Part shown: positions 1-6,361 of the stretch, one piece after another
How positions within the stretch are numbered: position 1 is the stretch's first letter
Layout of the letters: each line of letters starts with the position of its first letter
Origin: an uncultured delta proteobacterium
GTDB lineage: Bacteria; Myxococcota_A; Bradymonadia; REDH01
Direction: 5' to 3'
Assembly (NCBI GenBank): GCA_903912275.1
Contig: CAIWGR010000407.1
Location: 1-12,478 of the forward strand
DNA length: 12,478 nt
Notes under the pieces: generated by a model
Told to the model about the DNA's origin: nothing
What the model saw: the letters and a program-made list of their open reading frames with translations, nothing else
Databases searched by the model: none
Program-made: the position numbers and the translations under genes

Positions 1-1356
1 CCGGTTGTAGCCGTCGATGCAGGCGCCGACGGTTCGGGCAGCGACACGGGCGGGGCCGGCTCTGGCAGCGGCTCCGAAGGCTCTGGCAGCGGCTCGGGCA
101 GCGTTCCTGAGACCCTCCCCCTGGAGCCGGTGGACGGCAGTGGCAACTACATCGCCCGCGACTGCGAGCTGACGGGCGAGTTCGACACCGCCTATGTTCC
201 CCGTTCCTGCAGCTACGAGGTCCCCAAGCTGCTCGGCACCTCCAAGCGCCGCCTGAGCTGCGGCACTTCGACCGACCTCCCGCAGGTTGTCCGCATCACC
301 TTCCCCACCGACGACGCGTCGCGCACTGCCGCGCTGCTCTGGGTGACCTCCGAGGCGAACCGTTCGTCGGTTGTGCACCTTGGCGAGGCGCCCGACGCCC
401 TCAACCGCGAATACTACGGCTACAACTTCTCCTACTCGGGTCTGAGCAATCGCCGTACCCACGAGGTCCACATCTGCGATCTCGAGCCCTCCAAGACCTA
501 CTACTACAAGGTCGGCGGAGAGGGCGGCTGGAGCGAGGTCAAGAGCTTCGTGACGGCGCCTGAGAAGGGCAGCGCGGCTCCCTTCTCCTTCGCCGTCATC
601 GGCGATACCCGCTCGCCCAACTACGACTCTTGGAAGACCGCGACCGACCAGCTCCTCGAGAAGGGCGCCGACTTCATGCTCTTCTCGGGCGATGCCGTCG
701 AGGTTGGCCCCGTGCAGGCGCAGTGGGATCTCTGGTTCCAGAAGGGCGCCAACGCCCTCGCGCAGGTGCCCTTCGTGCCCACCAACGGCAACCACGACCA
801 GGTCGTCGTGACCTACTTCGCACAGTTCGCGCTGCCCGGGCGTGAGCGCAACTTTGTGATGCGCTACGGCAATATGGTGGTCGTCTCTATGTGCGACACC
901 CCGCTCGACGAGAGCACCCTGCTCGGCACCACCTACAAGGACTTCCTCGACACCTCGCTCGAGGCCAACGCCGACGCCACTTGGAAGATCGTCCTCAACC
1001 ACCGTCCCCTCTACAGCGCCTCGACCAACCACGGCTCGGCGCTCGACCTGCAGGACTTCTGGCTGCCCATCATCGACAAGCACAATGTGGATTTGGTCTT
1101 CAACGGCCACGACCACAACTATGAGCGGTCGCGGCCCATCCGGAACCGGGCCGTTGTGGCGCCGGGTGAGGGGACCGTCTTCATCGTGGCGGCCGGCGTG
1201 GGCGCCCCGCTCTACGACAATGGCGCGGGCTGGTGGACCGAGGTCTCCGAGAAGACCGAGAACTACCTCATGGTCGACGTGAACGACCGCACCCTGAACA
1301 TCAATGCCTACCGCCTCGACGGCACGCAGCTCGATACGCTGACGCTGACGAAGTAG
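1..1356 (+). CDS. Secreted purple-acid-phosphatase-like metallophosphoesterase (5' end outside window)
   Basis: A predicted exported phosphoesterase. The reading frame is open from base 1 without a stop, so the start codon and any signal peptide lie left of the window; the GTG at 130 is in frame but has no reason to be the start. Visible residues 1-40 are a Gly/Ser/Asp-rich linker. Residues about 93-185 resemble the fibronectin-III-like N-terminal domain of purple acid phosphatases (pattern LEPSKTYYYKVG). Residues about 195-400 form a calcineurin-like metallophosphoesterase domain with the metal-ligand blocks GDTR (201-204), SGDA, GNHD (263-266), LNHRPLYS and GHDHNYERS (369-377). Such enzymes hydrolyse phosphomonoesters outside the cytoplasm with a two-metal centre. 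Leucine, valine, alanine and arginine codons mostly end in C, unlike btaA but like rpmE, which hints at high expression. The family is clear; the substrate is not. It converges on the next gene. Confidence 0.88.
   Translation, partial: PVVAVDAGADGSGSDTGGAGSGSGSEGSGSGSGSVPETLPLEPVDGSGNYIARDCELTGEFDTAYVPRSCSYEVPKLLGTSKRRLSCGTSTDLPQVVRITFPTDDASRTAALLWVTSEANRSSVVHLGEAPDALNREYYGYNFSYSGLSNRRTHEVHICDLEPSKTYYYKVGGEGGWSEVKSFVTAPEKGSAAPFSFAVIGDTRSPNYDSWKTATDQLLEKGADFMLFSGDAVEVGPVQAQWDLWFQKGANALAQVPFVPTNGNHDQVVVTYFAQFALPGRERNFVMRYGNMVVVSMCDTPLDESTLLGTTYKDFLDTSLEANADATWKIVLNHRPLYSASTNHGSALDLQDFWLPIIDKHNVDLVFNGHDHNYERSRPIRNRAVVAPGEGTVFIVAAGVGAPLYDNGAGWWTEVSEKTENYLMVDVNDRTLNINAYRLDGTQLDTLTLTK
58..95 (+). 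repeat. 17-bp direct repeat in the Gly/Ser linker
   Basis: The 17-bp unit ggctctggcagcggctc occurs at 58-74 and again at 79-95, a period of 21 bp. It encodes part of the Gly-Ser-rich linker between the presumed lipid anchor or signal region and the enzyme domains of the first phosphoesterase. Repeats of this kind vary in copy number by slippage. Confidence 0.7.
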
Positions 1357-1369
1357 TCGCAGGCGGGCA

Positions 1370-1391
1370 CCTCCGCGCCTCGGCGCGGAGG
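1370..1391. terminator. Perfect hairpin between convergent genes, possible bidirectional terminator
   Basis: cctccgcgcc (1370-1379) and ggcgcggagg (1382-1391) are perfect reverse complements separated by TC, giving about 9 G+C-rich pairs with a CTCG tetraloop. It fills most of the 41-nt gap between two convergent stop codons (1356 and 1398). No clear T-run follows on either strand, so it is not a classical intrinsic terminator. Its position between two 3' ends still supports a termination or mRNA-end role. Confidence 0.6.
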
Positions 1392-1397
1392 CTTCGC

Positions 1398-3056
1398 TTA
1401 GCCCTCGTTGAAGGGCAGGCCGGCCGTCGCACGCAGGCGGCCAAAGCGCTCGAGCAGTTCCCAGGCTTCGAGGAAGAAGGTCTGGCTGCTGAAGACGACG
1501 CCGGGGAGCAGGTAGACGTCTGCATTGAAGACCAGGATCTTCTGTACGGCGATGCGATAGGTGGCAGCGGGATCGATGGTCGCAGGGCCTGCGAACCGCC
1601 AGCGGTCACTGGCGCTCTGGCGGATGAGCTCCAGCGCCTCGCCCGTGACCTCCGCGGTGTAGAAGCCGTTGAAGCCGGGCGTGCCGGCGGGCTGGCGCTC
1701 TACCTTGTAGGTGTCGGCAAGGTCCTGCTCGGTGATGCCCTCCGCGCCCCAGGTGGACCAGACGGTGGTGGAGTCGGTCATGGCCGCGTCCACACCGGCC
1801 ACCTCGATGGCTGCGCGTGAGGTGAGGTCGGCGATGCCGGCTGCACTGAGGGGCAAGGTGCAACGGGCGATGGTCGTGTGGGCATCCGGCGCGTGCCGCT
1901 CCAGCATCTCTGTCATGGCTTGGGCGACGCGCGGGTTCTCGGGCAGTGTGCCCGGGATATTCGGCGTCATGCGGTAGCGATGAGTCGTGAGGGCACGCGT
2001 GGTGAGGTCGAAGTCGAGGTCGAGCCGACCCACCCAGCCGAGGCTCGAGCCGCACTGGATGATGATGGTGTTGTTGACCAGCTCCTCGCGCATGAGAACG
2101 GTGTGGGAGTGTGCACCGAGGATGACATCGATGCCGTCGACGGCGGCCGCGAGCTCCTGGTCGCCGCCGTTGCCGAGGTGGGAGATGCAGACCATGAGGT
2201 CGACCTCGGCGCGGTGTGCGGTGACGATCTCGCGGGCGCGCTCGCTCCAGTCCCAGCGGGCGGGGAAGTCGGTGGCGAAGAAGTCGCCGGTGTACTGCTC
2301 GTTGCGCTCGTTCCAGGGCTTGGAGACGAGGCTGAAGAAGCCGATGGTGACGCAGCCAACCTCGACGGTTGTGAAGGGCAGCGCGCCCCACCGCTCAGGG
2401 TTCGCGCCCGTGTACTCGACGTTCGAGCAGAGCACCTTGGCGGTGCCGGCGCGGGTGAAGTCGAGGAGGGTGTCGGCGCTCCAGGCGAAGTCGTGGTTGC
2501 CGATGCAGCGGACATCGTAGTCCATGGCCTCGAGGTAATCGAGCGTGGCCTGACCGGAGGAGCGGAGCTCGGCAACCGAACCTTTTTCGAAGTCGTCACC
2601 GCCGTTGGTGAAGAGCGAGAAGGGGTTCTCCCGCTTGACCTTGTCGAAGTAGCCGCGGGCGCGTGCAGCGGGGCTCTTTCCATCCTTGAGCGGGGCAAAG
2701 TTGCCGTGCGCGTCGTTGATATGGACGAAGGTGACGGTCTGCGTGGTGGCGGCGAGATCGCAGGCCGGCCAGCCAGCCTCGGGCTCCACATACTCGGCCG
2801 GCGTGGTGTCGGCGGTCGTGTCAGCGATGATATCCGCAGTCGTGTCAGCGGCGGTGTCCGCCGTTGTGTCTGCTGCCGCGTCTGCGGTCGCGTCGGAGCC
2901 TTCGCCGCCGGTGTCTGCGGAGGTGTCATCGACGACGGTTTCGGAGCCGTTGCTGCCGTCGGAGCAGGCCGCGCCGAAGAGGACCGAGGCACCGGCGACG
3001 CCGGTGATGCGGAGGAAGTCGCGGCGGGTGGGAAGGTTCGCGTTTCGGACGACCAT
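1398..3056 (-). CDS. Tat-exported lipoprotein metallophosphoesterase, UshA/5'-nucleotidase-like
   Basis: A 552-residue protein. The N-terminus has a twin-arginine pattern TRRDFLR (10-16), a hydrophobic stretch and a Cys31 preceded by GAA, a plausible but non-canonical lipobox. Residues 56-86 are an Ala-Asp-Thr linker. The metallophosphoesterase domain spans about 107-330, with HINDAHGN (112-119, metal ligands D115 and H117), GGDD (152-155), GNHDF (186-190), SHLG (292-295) and GAHSHT (314-319). Residues about 380-530 resemble the 5'-nucleotidase C-terminal domain, but its usual Gly-rich substrate loop ending in arginine is not recognisable, so nucleotide as substrate is uncertain. The start is supported by gaggag 7 nt upstream (complement of 3064-3069). 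It lies 34 nt downstream of the PAP2 gene on the same strand, so the two probably share a transcript. Expected location is the periplasm or outer membrane. Confidence 0.87.
   Translation of the reverse strand: MVVRNANLPTRRDFLRITGVAGASVLFGAACSDGSNGSETVVDDTSADTGGEGSDATADAAADTTADTAADTTADIIADTTADTTPAEYVEPEAGWPACDLAATTQTVTFVHINDAHGNFAPLKDGKSPAARARGYFDKVKRENPFSLFTNGGDDFEKGSVAELRSSGQATLDYLEAMDYDVRCIGNHDFAWSADTLLDFTRAGTAKVLCSNVEYTGANPERWGALPFTTVEVGCVTIGFFSLVSKPWNERNEQYTGDFFATDFPARWDWSERAREIVTAHRAEVDLMVCISHLGNGGDQELAAAVDGIDVILGAHSHTVLMREELVNNTIIIQCGSSLGWVGRLDLDFDLTTRALTTHRYRMTPNIPGTLPENPRVAQAMTEMLERHAPDAHTTIARCTLPLSAAGIADLTSRAAIEVAGVDAAMTDSTTVWSTWGAEGITEQDLADTYKVERQPAGTPGFNGFYTAEVTGEALELIRQSASDRWRFAGPATIDPAATYRIAVQKILVFNADVYLLPGVVFSSQTFFLEAWELLERFGRLRATAGLPFNEG
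2799..2888 (-). repeat. Degenerate 12-bp tandem repeat coding for an Ala-Asp-Thr linker
   Basis: Residues 57-86 of the Tat lipoprotein phosphoesterase read as about seven imperfect four-residue units of the type A-D-T-T, so the DNA has a degenerate 12-bp period. It links the membrane anchor to the catalytic domain. Acidic Asp/Thr/Ala spacers after the lipidated cysteine are common in surface lipoproteins of deltaproteobacterial lineages, which is part of the taxonomic hint. Confidence 0.7.
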
Positions 3057-3063
3057 GGCGGTA

Positions 3064-3069
3064 CTCCTC
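3064..3069 (-). promoter_or_regulatory. Ribosome binding site of the Tat lipoprotein phosphoesterase
   Basis: On the minus strand this reads GAGGAG, 7 nt before the ATG at 3056. It fixes that start and places the twin-arginine signal at residues 11-12. Confidence 0.75.
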
Positions 3070-3090
3070 GGCTCAGATGTGAGAGGTGGA

Positions 3091-3627
3091 CTAGGGCGCG
3101 AGCAGCACGCGTGTAGCAGCGCCGACCATCCAGCCTACAGAGGCCCCGACTACCACATCGAGCGGGTAGTGTGCGCCGAGATAGACGCGCGAAGATCCAA
3201 CGCCGCAGGCGAGGGCGAGCTCGAAGGTGCCAAGCGAGCCAAAGCCCTGCAGGGCCGATGCGACGGCGAAGGCGACACAGGAGTGGCCCGATGGGAAGCT
3301 GAAGCAGTCGGGCACCTGGCAGGCCGGCATGAAGCCCGGGACCGCGGCACTGGGGCGGGGGCGCTTCCAGCTCCGCTTGAGGAGCTGCGCCACGCCGGTG
3401 GCGGCGAGGGCTGCGACGGCGATGTGAGCGAAGACGGTGCCCGGCATGGGGTGAACGAGCGAGAGCAGCAGTCCTTGGAGGAACCACGACTCGGTGTCGC
3501 CGGCATGGGTCAGGGCGAGCATGAGGCGGGCCACGGGTCTCTTCCGACGCGCACCCACGAAGGTGACGATTGCGGTGTCGAAGCGGGTGACGGCAGCAAC
3601 AAAGTTGGCCTGGATGCCGGAACTCAT
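3091..3627 (-). CDS. PAP2-superfamily membrane phosphatase
   Basis: A 178-residue integral membrane phosphatase of the type-2 phosphatidic acid phosphatase family, which dephosphorylates lipid phosphates or pyrophosphates through a phospho-histidine intermediate. All three signature blocks are intact: K84-x6-R91-P92, PSGH at 112-115 (H115 is the acid catalyst) and S146-R147-x5-H153-x3-D157 (H153 is the nucleophile). Hydrophobic segments near 48-58, 66-82, 116-128, 134-142 and 157-172 suit a membrane protein with the active site at a membrane face. The frame stays open upstream to a GTG at 3738, but the extra residues are Arg/Lys-rich and unlike the family, so the ATG at 3627 is preferred; its Shine-Dalgarno sequence is weak. 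It is the first gene of a probable two-gene unit with the downstream phosphoesterase. Phosphatidic acid and undecaprenyl pyrophosphate are possible substrates; the sequence does not decide. Confidence 0.85.
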   Translation of the reverse strand: MSSGIQANFVAAVTRFDTAIVTFVGARRKRPVARLMLALTHAGDTESWFLQGLLLSLVHPMPGTVFAHIAVAALAATGVAQLLKRSWKRPRPSAAVPGFMPACQVPDCFSFPSGHSCVAFAVASALQGFGSLGTFELALACGVGSSRVYLGAHYPLDVVVGASVGWMVGAATRVLLAP

Positions 3628-3803
3628 GGTGGCCTCGAACGTGGGGGTCTTGGACACGGGAGGGTATCGCCTGCCAATGCGACGATGTCGTGAAGTGGTG
3701 GAGGCATCTTTGCGTTGCTTTTGCGGAGATCGGGTCACGGCGTCGTGAAGGGGAGTGGTGGTTCAAGAAATGGTCACGCGGATGCCCTTCAACCTCCGCG
3801 CGA

Positions 3804-3821
3804 CGGTCGTGTGGCTGTCAT
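3804..3821 (+). promoter_or_regulatory. Pho-box-like direct repeat (candidate PhoB site)
   Basis: CGGTCGT (3804-3810), a 4-bp spacer GTGG, then CTGTCAT (3815-3821). The second 7-mer matches the enterobacterial PhoB half-site CTGTCAT exactly and the first matches at 5 of 7, with the expected 11-bp period. It lies 81 bp upstream of the btaA-like start and about 180 bp from the PAP2 start. Two half-sites are the minimum for PhoB. No good -10 follows at the standard distance, and the site could be chance. Confidence 0.35.
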
Positions 3822-3891
3822 AGGGAGCGACCAAGAGTGCGCGACCTCCGCCGAGCATGTGCTCTTGGGCTGTGGAGGCCTCTTCCTTTGT

Positions 3892-3895
3892 GGAG
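3892..3895 (+). promoter_or_regulatory. Ribosome binding site that decides the btaA-like start
   Basis: GGAG lies 7 nt before the ATG at 3903. The frame is open further upstream to a GTG at 3690, but that extension is Arg/Trp/Cys-rich without family character, and the later in-frame ATG at 3960 has no comparable site. Confidence 0.7.
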
Positions 3896-3902
3896 TCTAC
3901 GG

Positions 3903-5117
3903 ATGTTGGAATCACTGGGTGTTGGCGGAGCGGATGGGATCGGCGGTCTGGCCCGGACGATGAAGAGCGGGCTGTCGGATGCACTCTTCGCGCGGGTTCA
4001 CGGCAACAACCTGATCTACAACATGTGCTGGGAGGATCCGCGCACGGACCGCGAGGCGATGGCGCTGGATGCCTCGTCGCGGGTGGTGGTCATCACCTCT
4101 GCAGGCTGCAACGCGCTGGACTACCTGCTGGATGCGCCGGCAGAGGTGGTCGCGGTCGACATGAATCCGCGCCAGAACGCGCTGCTCGCGCTTAAGGTAA
4201 GCGCGCTGCGGACGCTGGCCTTCGAGGATCTCTTTCGCTTCTTCGGCGACGGCTGGCACCCGCAGGCGGAGCGGGTCTACCGGACAGCGATGCGCCCCGA
4301 GCTGTCGGAGACCGAGCAGCGGTTCTGGGACAGAAACATCGGCATGTTCCAGAGCCGTGGAGCGCGGAAGACCTTCTACTATCGCGGCACCTGCGGTGCG
4401 CTGGCCTGGGCGGTGATGCGCCATTTCCGGAGTCTTCCGGGTGTTGGCCCGGCGCTCGATACGCTGCTGGAGGCAACGACGCTGGCCGAGCAGCAGCGCA
4501 TCTATCTTCCGATCGAGGAGCGGCTCTGGACGGGGCTCGTGGGGCGCGCGAGCCGGAGCGATCTCTTCAGCTCGCTGCTGGGTGTCCCCGAGTCGCAGCG
4601 GAGCCTGGTGGAGGCGTCGCATGCGGGTGGCTTCATGGGCTTCATCCGGGAGTCGGTGCGGGAGGTGCTGGCCTTCCGGCCCATCGCCGACAACTACTTC
4701 TGGCGGGGATATATCCGCGGCCAGTACAGCATGGGCTGCTGCCCCGAGTACCTCAAGCCGGAGCAGGCGGAGCGGCTCCGGACACTGACCGATCGGCTGA
4801 GCATCCGGACCGGCACGGTCACCTCGGTGCTGGAGGAGCAGCCGGAGGCATCGGTCTCCCACTTTGTGATGCTGGATCACCAGGACTGGATGGCGGCGCA
4901 TGCGCAGGAGGCGCTGGCTACGGAGTGGTCGGAGATCCTCCGGTCGGGCCGTTCGGGCGGCTCGGTGCTGCTGCGGAGCGCCAACCGCGGACGAGGCCAC
5001 CTGCCCAAGTCGGTGGGCAGCTCGGTGGTCTGGGACGACGCGCTTGCGCAGCGGCTGCACACGCTGGATCGGGTTGGTACCTACGCGAGCTTCCATGTAG
5101 GTAGGATGAGCAAGTGA
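3903..5117 (+). CDS. btaA: BtaA/DUF3419-family S-adenosylmethionine:diacylglycerol 3-amino-3-carboxypropyltransferase-like protein
   Basis: A 404-residue protein of the DUF3419/BtaA family. Characterised BtaA transfers the 3-amino-3-carboxypropyl group of S-adenosylmethionine to diacylglycerol, giving diacylglyceryl-homoserine, the precursor of the phosphorus-free betaine lipid DGTS. Visible marks are IYNMCWEDP (38-46), the family hallmark; a Rossmann-type SAM site with ITSAGCNALDYL (64-75) and VDMNP (85-89); a central helical region; NYFWRGYIRGQY (264-275); and LDHQDWM near 324-330. The length matches the family. No transmembrane helix is evident, so it probably acts at the inner face of the membrane. 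The start is chosen by the GGAG site. Its last codon overlaps the next gene by 4 nt, so the two are probably coupled. No btaB-like methyltransferase is present, so the final product may not be DGTS. Family assignment is strong; the exact reaction is inferred. Confidence 0.82.
   Translation: MLESLGVGGADGIGGLARTMKSGLSDALFARVHGNNLIYNMCWEDPRTDREAMALDASSRVVVITSAGCNALDYLLDAPAEVVAVDMNPRQNALLALKVSALRTLAFEDLFRFFGDGWHPQAERVYRTAMRPELSETEQRFWDRNIGMFQSRGARKTFYYRGTCGALAWAVMRHFRSLPGVGPALDTLLEATTLAEQQRIYLPIEERLWTGLVGRASRSDLFSSLLGVPESQRSLVEASHAGGFMGFIRESVREVLAFRPIADNYFWRGYIRGQYSMGCCPEYLKPEQAERLRTLTDRLSIRTGTVTSVLEEQPEASVSHFVMLDHQDWMAAHAQEALATEWSEILRSGRSGGSVLLRSANRGRGHLPKSVGSSVVWDDALAQRLHTLDRVGTYASFHVGRMSK
5078..5103 (+). 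other. Stem-loop next to the start of the GNAT gene
   Basis: TACCTAC (5078-5084) and GTAGGTA (5097-5103) are perfect reverse complements with a 12-nt loop. The right arm ends just before the GGATGAG ribosome binding site of the GTG start at 5114. It lies inside the 3' end of the btaA-like gene and could expose or hide that site as ribosomes finish btaA. A 7-bp stem could also be chance. Confidence 0.35.
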
Positions 5118-6277
5118 CCCGAACCTCAGGGGTTCCGATGGAGGTATTGCGCGGCCCGGCAGCGGTGGCTGCTGCGGAGCAACTGGGCGGTGGCGCGGCG
5201 GCCTACTGGCGTCGGGTGCTGGGGCAGGGCGCAGGCTCGGTCGCCGAGAACCTTGGCGGGAGCTCGGGGCTGCTGCGGCAGGGTGAGGTGGTCATTCCCT
5301 TCACAGCGCTGTCGCCGGAGAGCGATGCCTCCTTCGCCTCGTCGCTGCGGACGCAGTATCTCCTCTACCCGCAGGAGGAGCTGCACTTCCTTGCGAGCGA
5401 GCGGGAGCGTCAGGTGGCACGGGTCGCGCTGCAGGGTGCGGCGGCGCTGGCCCGGCTGGCCTCTGTCGATCGGGTGGTGCAGTGGAGCGACTTTCTGCTC
5501 TCGACCAACCACCATCGGCCCGACCTTGCGGAGCATGTGAAGTGCGCCACCGCAGCATTGAGCGCGGCCTATCCAAAGCATGCGCTGCTGGTTCGGTCGC
5601 TCGACCGTCGGACCCACGGCGCGGCGATCGCGGCACTGGAGGCGGAGGGCTATCTGCTGCTGCCGAGCCGGGTGGTCTACTACTTCGATGGTGTGGCGGG
5701 TGGCTTTGCGTCGCGGAACACGACGAAGCGTGATCGTCGGATGCTGAGCGACGGTCGGTTCGAGGCGGTCGGTGGCGCGGGCTTTTCGGCGGCCGATGGG
5801 GAGGCGTTGGCGCGGCTCTATCGGCAGGTCTACGTGGACAAGCATTCGCGGCTGAACACGCGCTACCTGGCCCCCTTCCTGTCACGCGCGGTGGAGGAGG
5901 GGATGCTCTCCTTCCGCGGGCTGCGCGATGGCTCGGGTGCACTGGTTGCCGCGATCGGGATCTTTTCCTTTGGCGGGCTCTGGACCGTACCCTTCGTCGG
6001 ATATGAGGTGGGGGCGCCTGCAGAGGATGCGCTCTACCGTCGGCTGGTCTCGGGGCTGCTGGAGGAGGTGAAGCGTGAGAAGCTGCTCCTGAACTACAGC
6101 TCGGGTGCGGATGACTTTAAGCGGCGCCGCGGCGGCGAGCCCGTTGCGGAGTATCACGCGGTCTATGCGGGCCACCTGCCGGCGTCGCGGCGGCTGCTCT
6201 ACCGCGGTCTGGCAGAGGCTGTGGCGCGTGGCAGCGCCTCGGTGTTCAGCGGTCTGCTCGCCGGTGAGATCGGATGA
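5114..6277 (+). CDS. GNAT-superfamily (FemAB/CelD-like) N-acyltransferase, btaA partner
   Basis: A 387-residue protein. Residues about 198-350 look like a FemAB/CelD-type GNAT domain: LARLYRQVYVDKHSRLN (233-249), a beta-rich stretch GALVAAIGIFSFGG (275-288), and LLNYSSGADDFKRRRGGEP (325-343), the 'SSG-x-x-FK-x-R-x-G' ending typical of this group. GNAT enzymes move an acyl or aminoacyl group onto an amine. The first 190 residues are less conserved and may be a second degenerate GNAT lobe, as in FemAB proteins; this is inference. The GTG at 5114 overlaps the btaA-like stop codon (GTGA) with GGATGAG upstream; the ATG at 5138, preceded by AGGGG, is an alternative start. The tight coupling suggests it acts in the same lipid pathway, perhaps on the free amine of diacylglyceryl-homoserine. 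No membrane segment was seen. The substrate is unknown. Confidence 0.65.
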   Translation: MTRTSGVPMEVLRGPAAVAAAEQLGGGAAAYWRRVLGQGAGSVAENLGGSSGLLRQGEVVIPFTALSPESDASFASSLRTQYLLYPQEELHFLASERERQVARVALQGAAALARLASVDRVVQWSDFLLSTNHHRPDLAEHVKCATAALSAAYPKHALLVRSLDRRTHGAAIAALEAEGYLLLPSRVVYYFDGVAGGFASRNTTKRDRRMLSDGRFEAVGGAGFSAADGEALARLYRQVYVDKHSRLNTRYLAPFLSRAVEEGMLSFRGLRDGSGALVAAIGIFSFGGLWTVPFVGYEVGAPAEDALYRRLVSGLLEEVKREKLLLNYSSGADDFKRRRGGEPVAEYHAVYAGHLPASRRLLYRGLAEAVARGSASVFSGLLAGEIG

Positions 6278-6290
6278 GTCAAAGCAGGCT

Positions 6291-6311
6291 GCCCCGTCAC
6301 CTTGACGGGGC
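6291..6311 (+). terminator. Hairpin after the btaA-GNAT unit, terminator-like
   Basis: GCCCCGTCA (6291-6299) and TGACGGGGC (6303-6311) pair perfectly with a CCT loop, starting 13 nt after the GNAT stop codon. There is no T-run after it, so termination may be weak or factor-dependent. Its right arm contains the TTGACG used as -35 of the proposed rpmE promoter. Confidence 0.55.
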
Positions 6312-6330
6312 CGGTCAAATGGCCTAGATC
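6302..6330 (+). promoter_or_regulatory. Sigma-70-type promoter of rpmE
   Basis: TTGACG (6302-6307) and TAGATC (6325-6330) are separated by exactly 17 bp. The -35 matches consensus at 5 of 6 and the -10 at 3 of 6, acceptable for a high-G+C genome. Transcription would begin near 6337, giving a leader of about 48 nt before rpmE. Confidence 0.55.
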
Positions 6331-6343
6331 GCCGCCCCCTTCC

Positions 6344-6361
6344 GAACCGGGCAACCGGTTC
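6344..6361 (+). promoter_or_regulatory. GNRA-capped hairpin in the rpmE leader
   Basis: GAACCGG (6344-6350), loop GCAA, CCGGTTC (6355-6361): a perfect 7-bp stem with a GNRA tetraloop, ending 12 nt before the GAGGA ribosome binding site. Leader RNAs bound by L31 are known in several phyla, so an autoregulatory element is possible. The structure is seen; the function is inferred. Confidence 0.45.

Larger units (their letters stand above)
3628..3902. other. Divergent intergenic region (275 bp)
   Basis: This lies between the PAP2 gene (leftward) and the btaA-like gene (rightward) and should hold both promoters. No convincing -35/-10 pair was found for either direction. Visible elements are a Pho-box-like repeat at 3804-3821, the small hairpin TCACG-GCGT-CGTGA at 3735-3748, a 9-bp direct repeat gtcgtgaag at 3687-3695 and 3742-3750, and the btaA ribosome binding site. 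Open frames crossing it have no family-like composition or good start and were not called as genes. Confidence 0.6.

Noticed and set aside
1878..3116. Long open frame on the + strand opposite the Tat lipoprotein phosphoesterase
   Set aside because: It is antisense to a gene with intact motifs, has Val/Gly/Glu-rich composition without family features, and is expected from high G+C.
3628..3738. N-terminal extension of the PAP2 protein from a GTG at 3738
   Set aside because: The added residues are basic and unlike the family; the ATG at 3627 gives a normal length. It remains possible because the ribosome binding site at 3627 is weak.
1967..3766. 599-codon open frame on the minus strand in another frame over the phosphatase genes
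   Set aside because: Arg/Pro/Ser-rich frame-shifted shadow of the PAP2 and phosphoesterase genes; no start signal or motif.
3690..3902. N-terminal extension of the btaA-like protein from a GTG at 3690
   Set aside because: Composition is non-family and a clear GGAG precedes the ATG at 3903.
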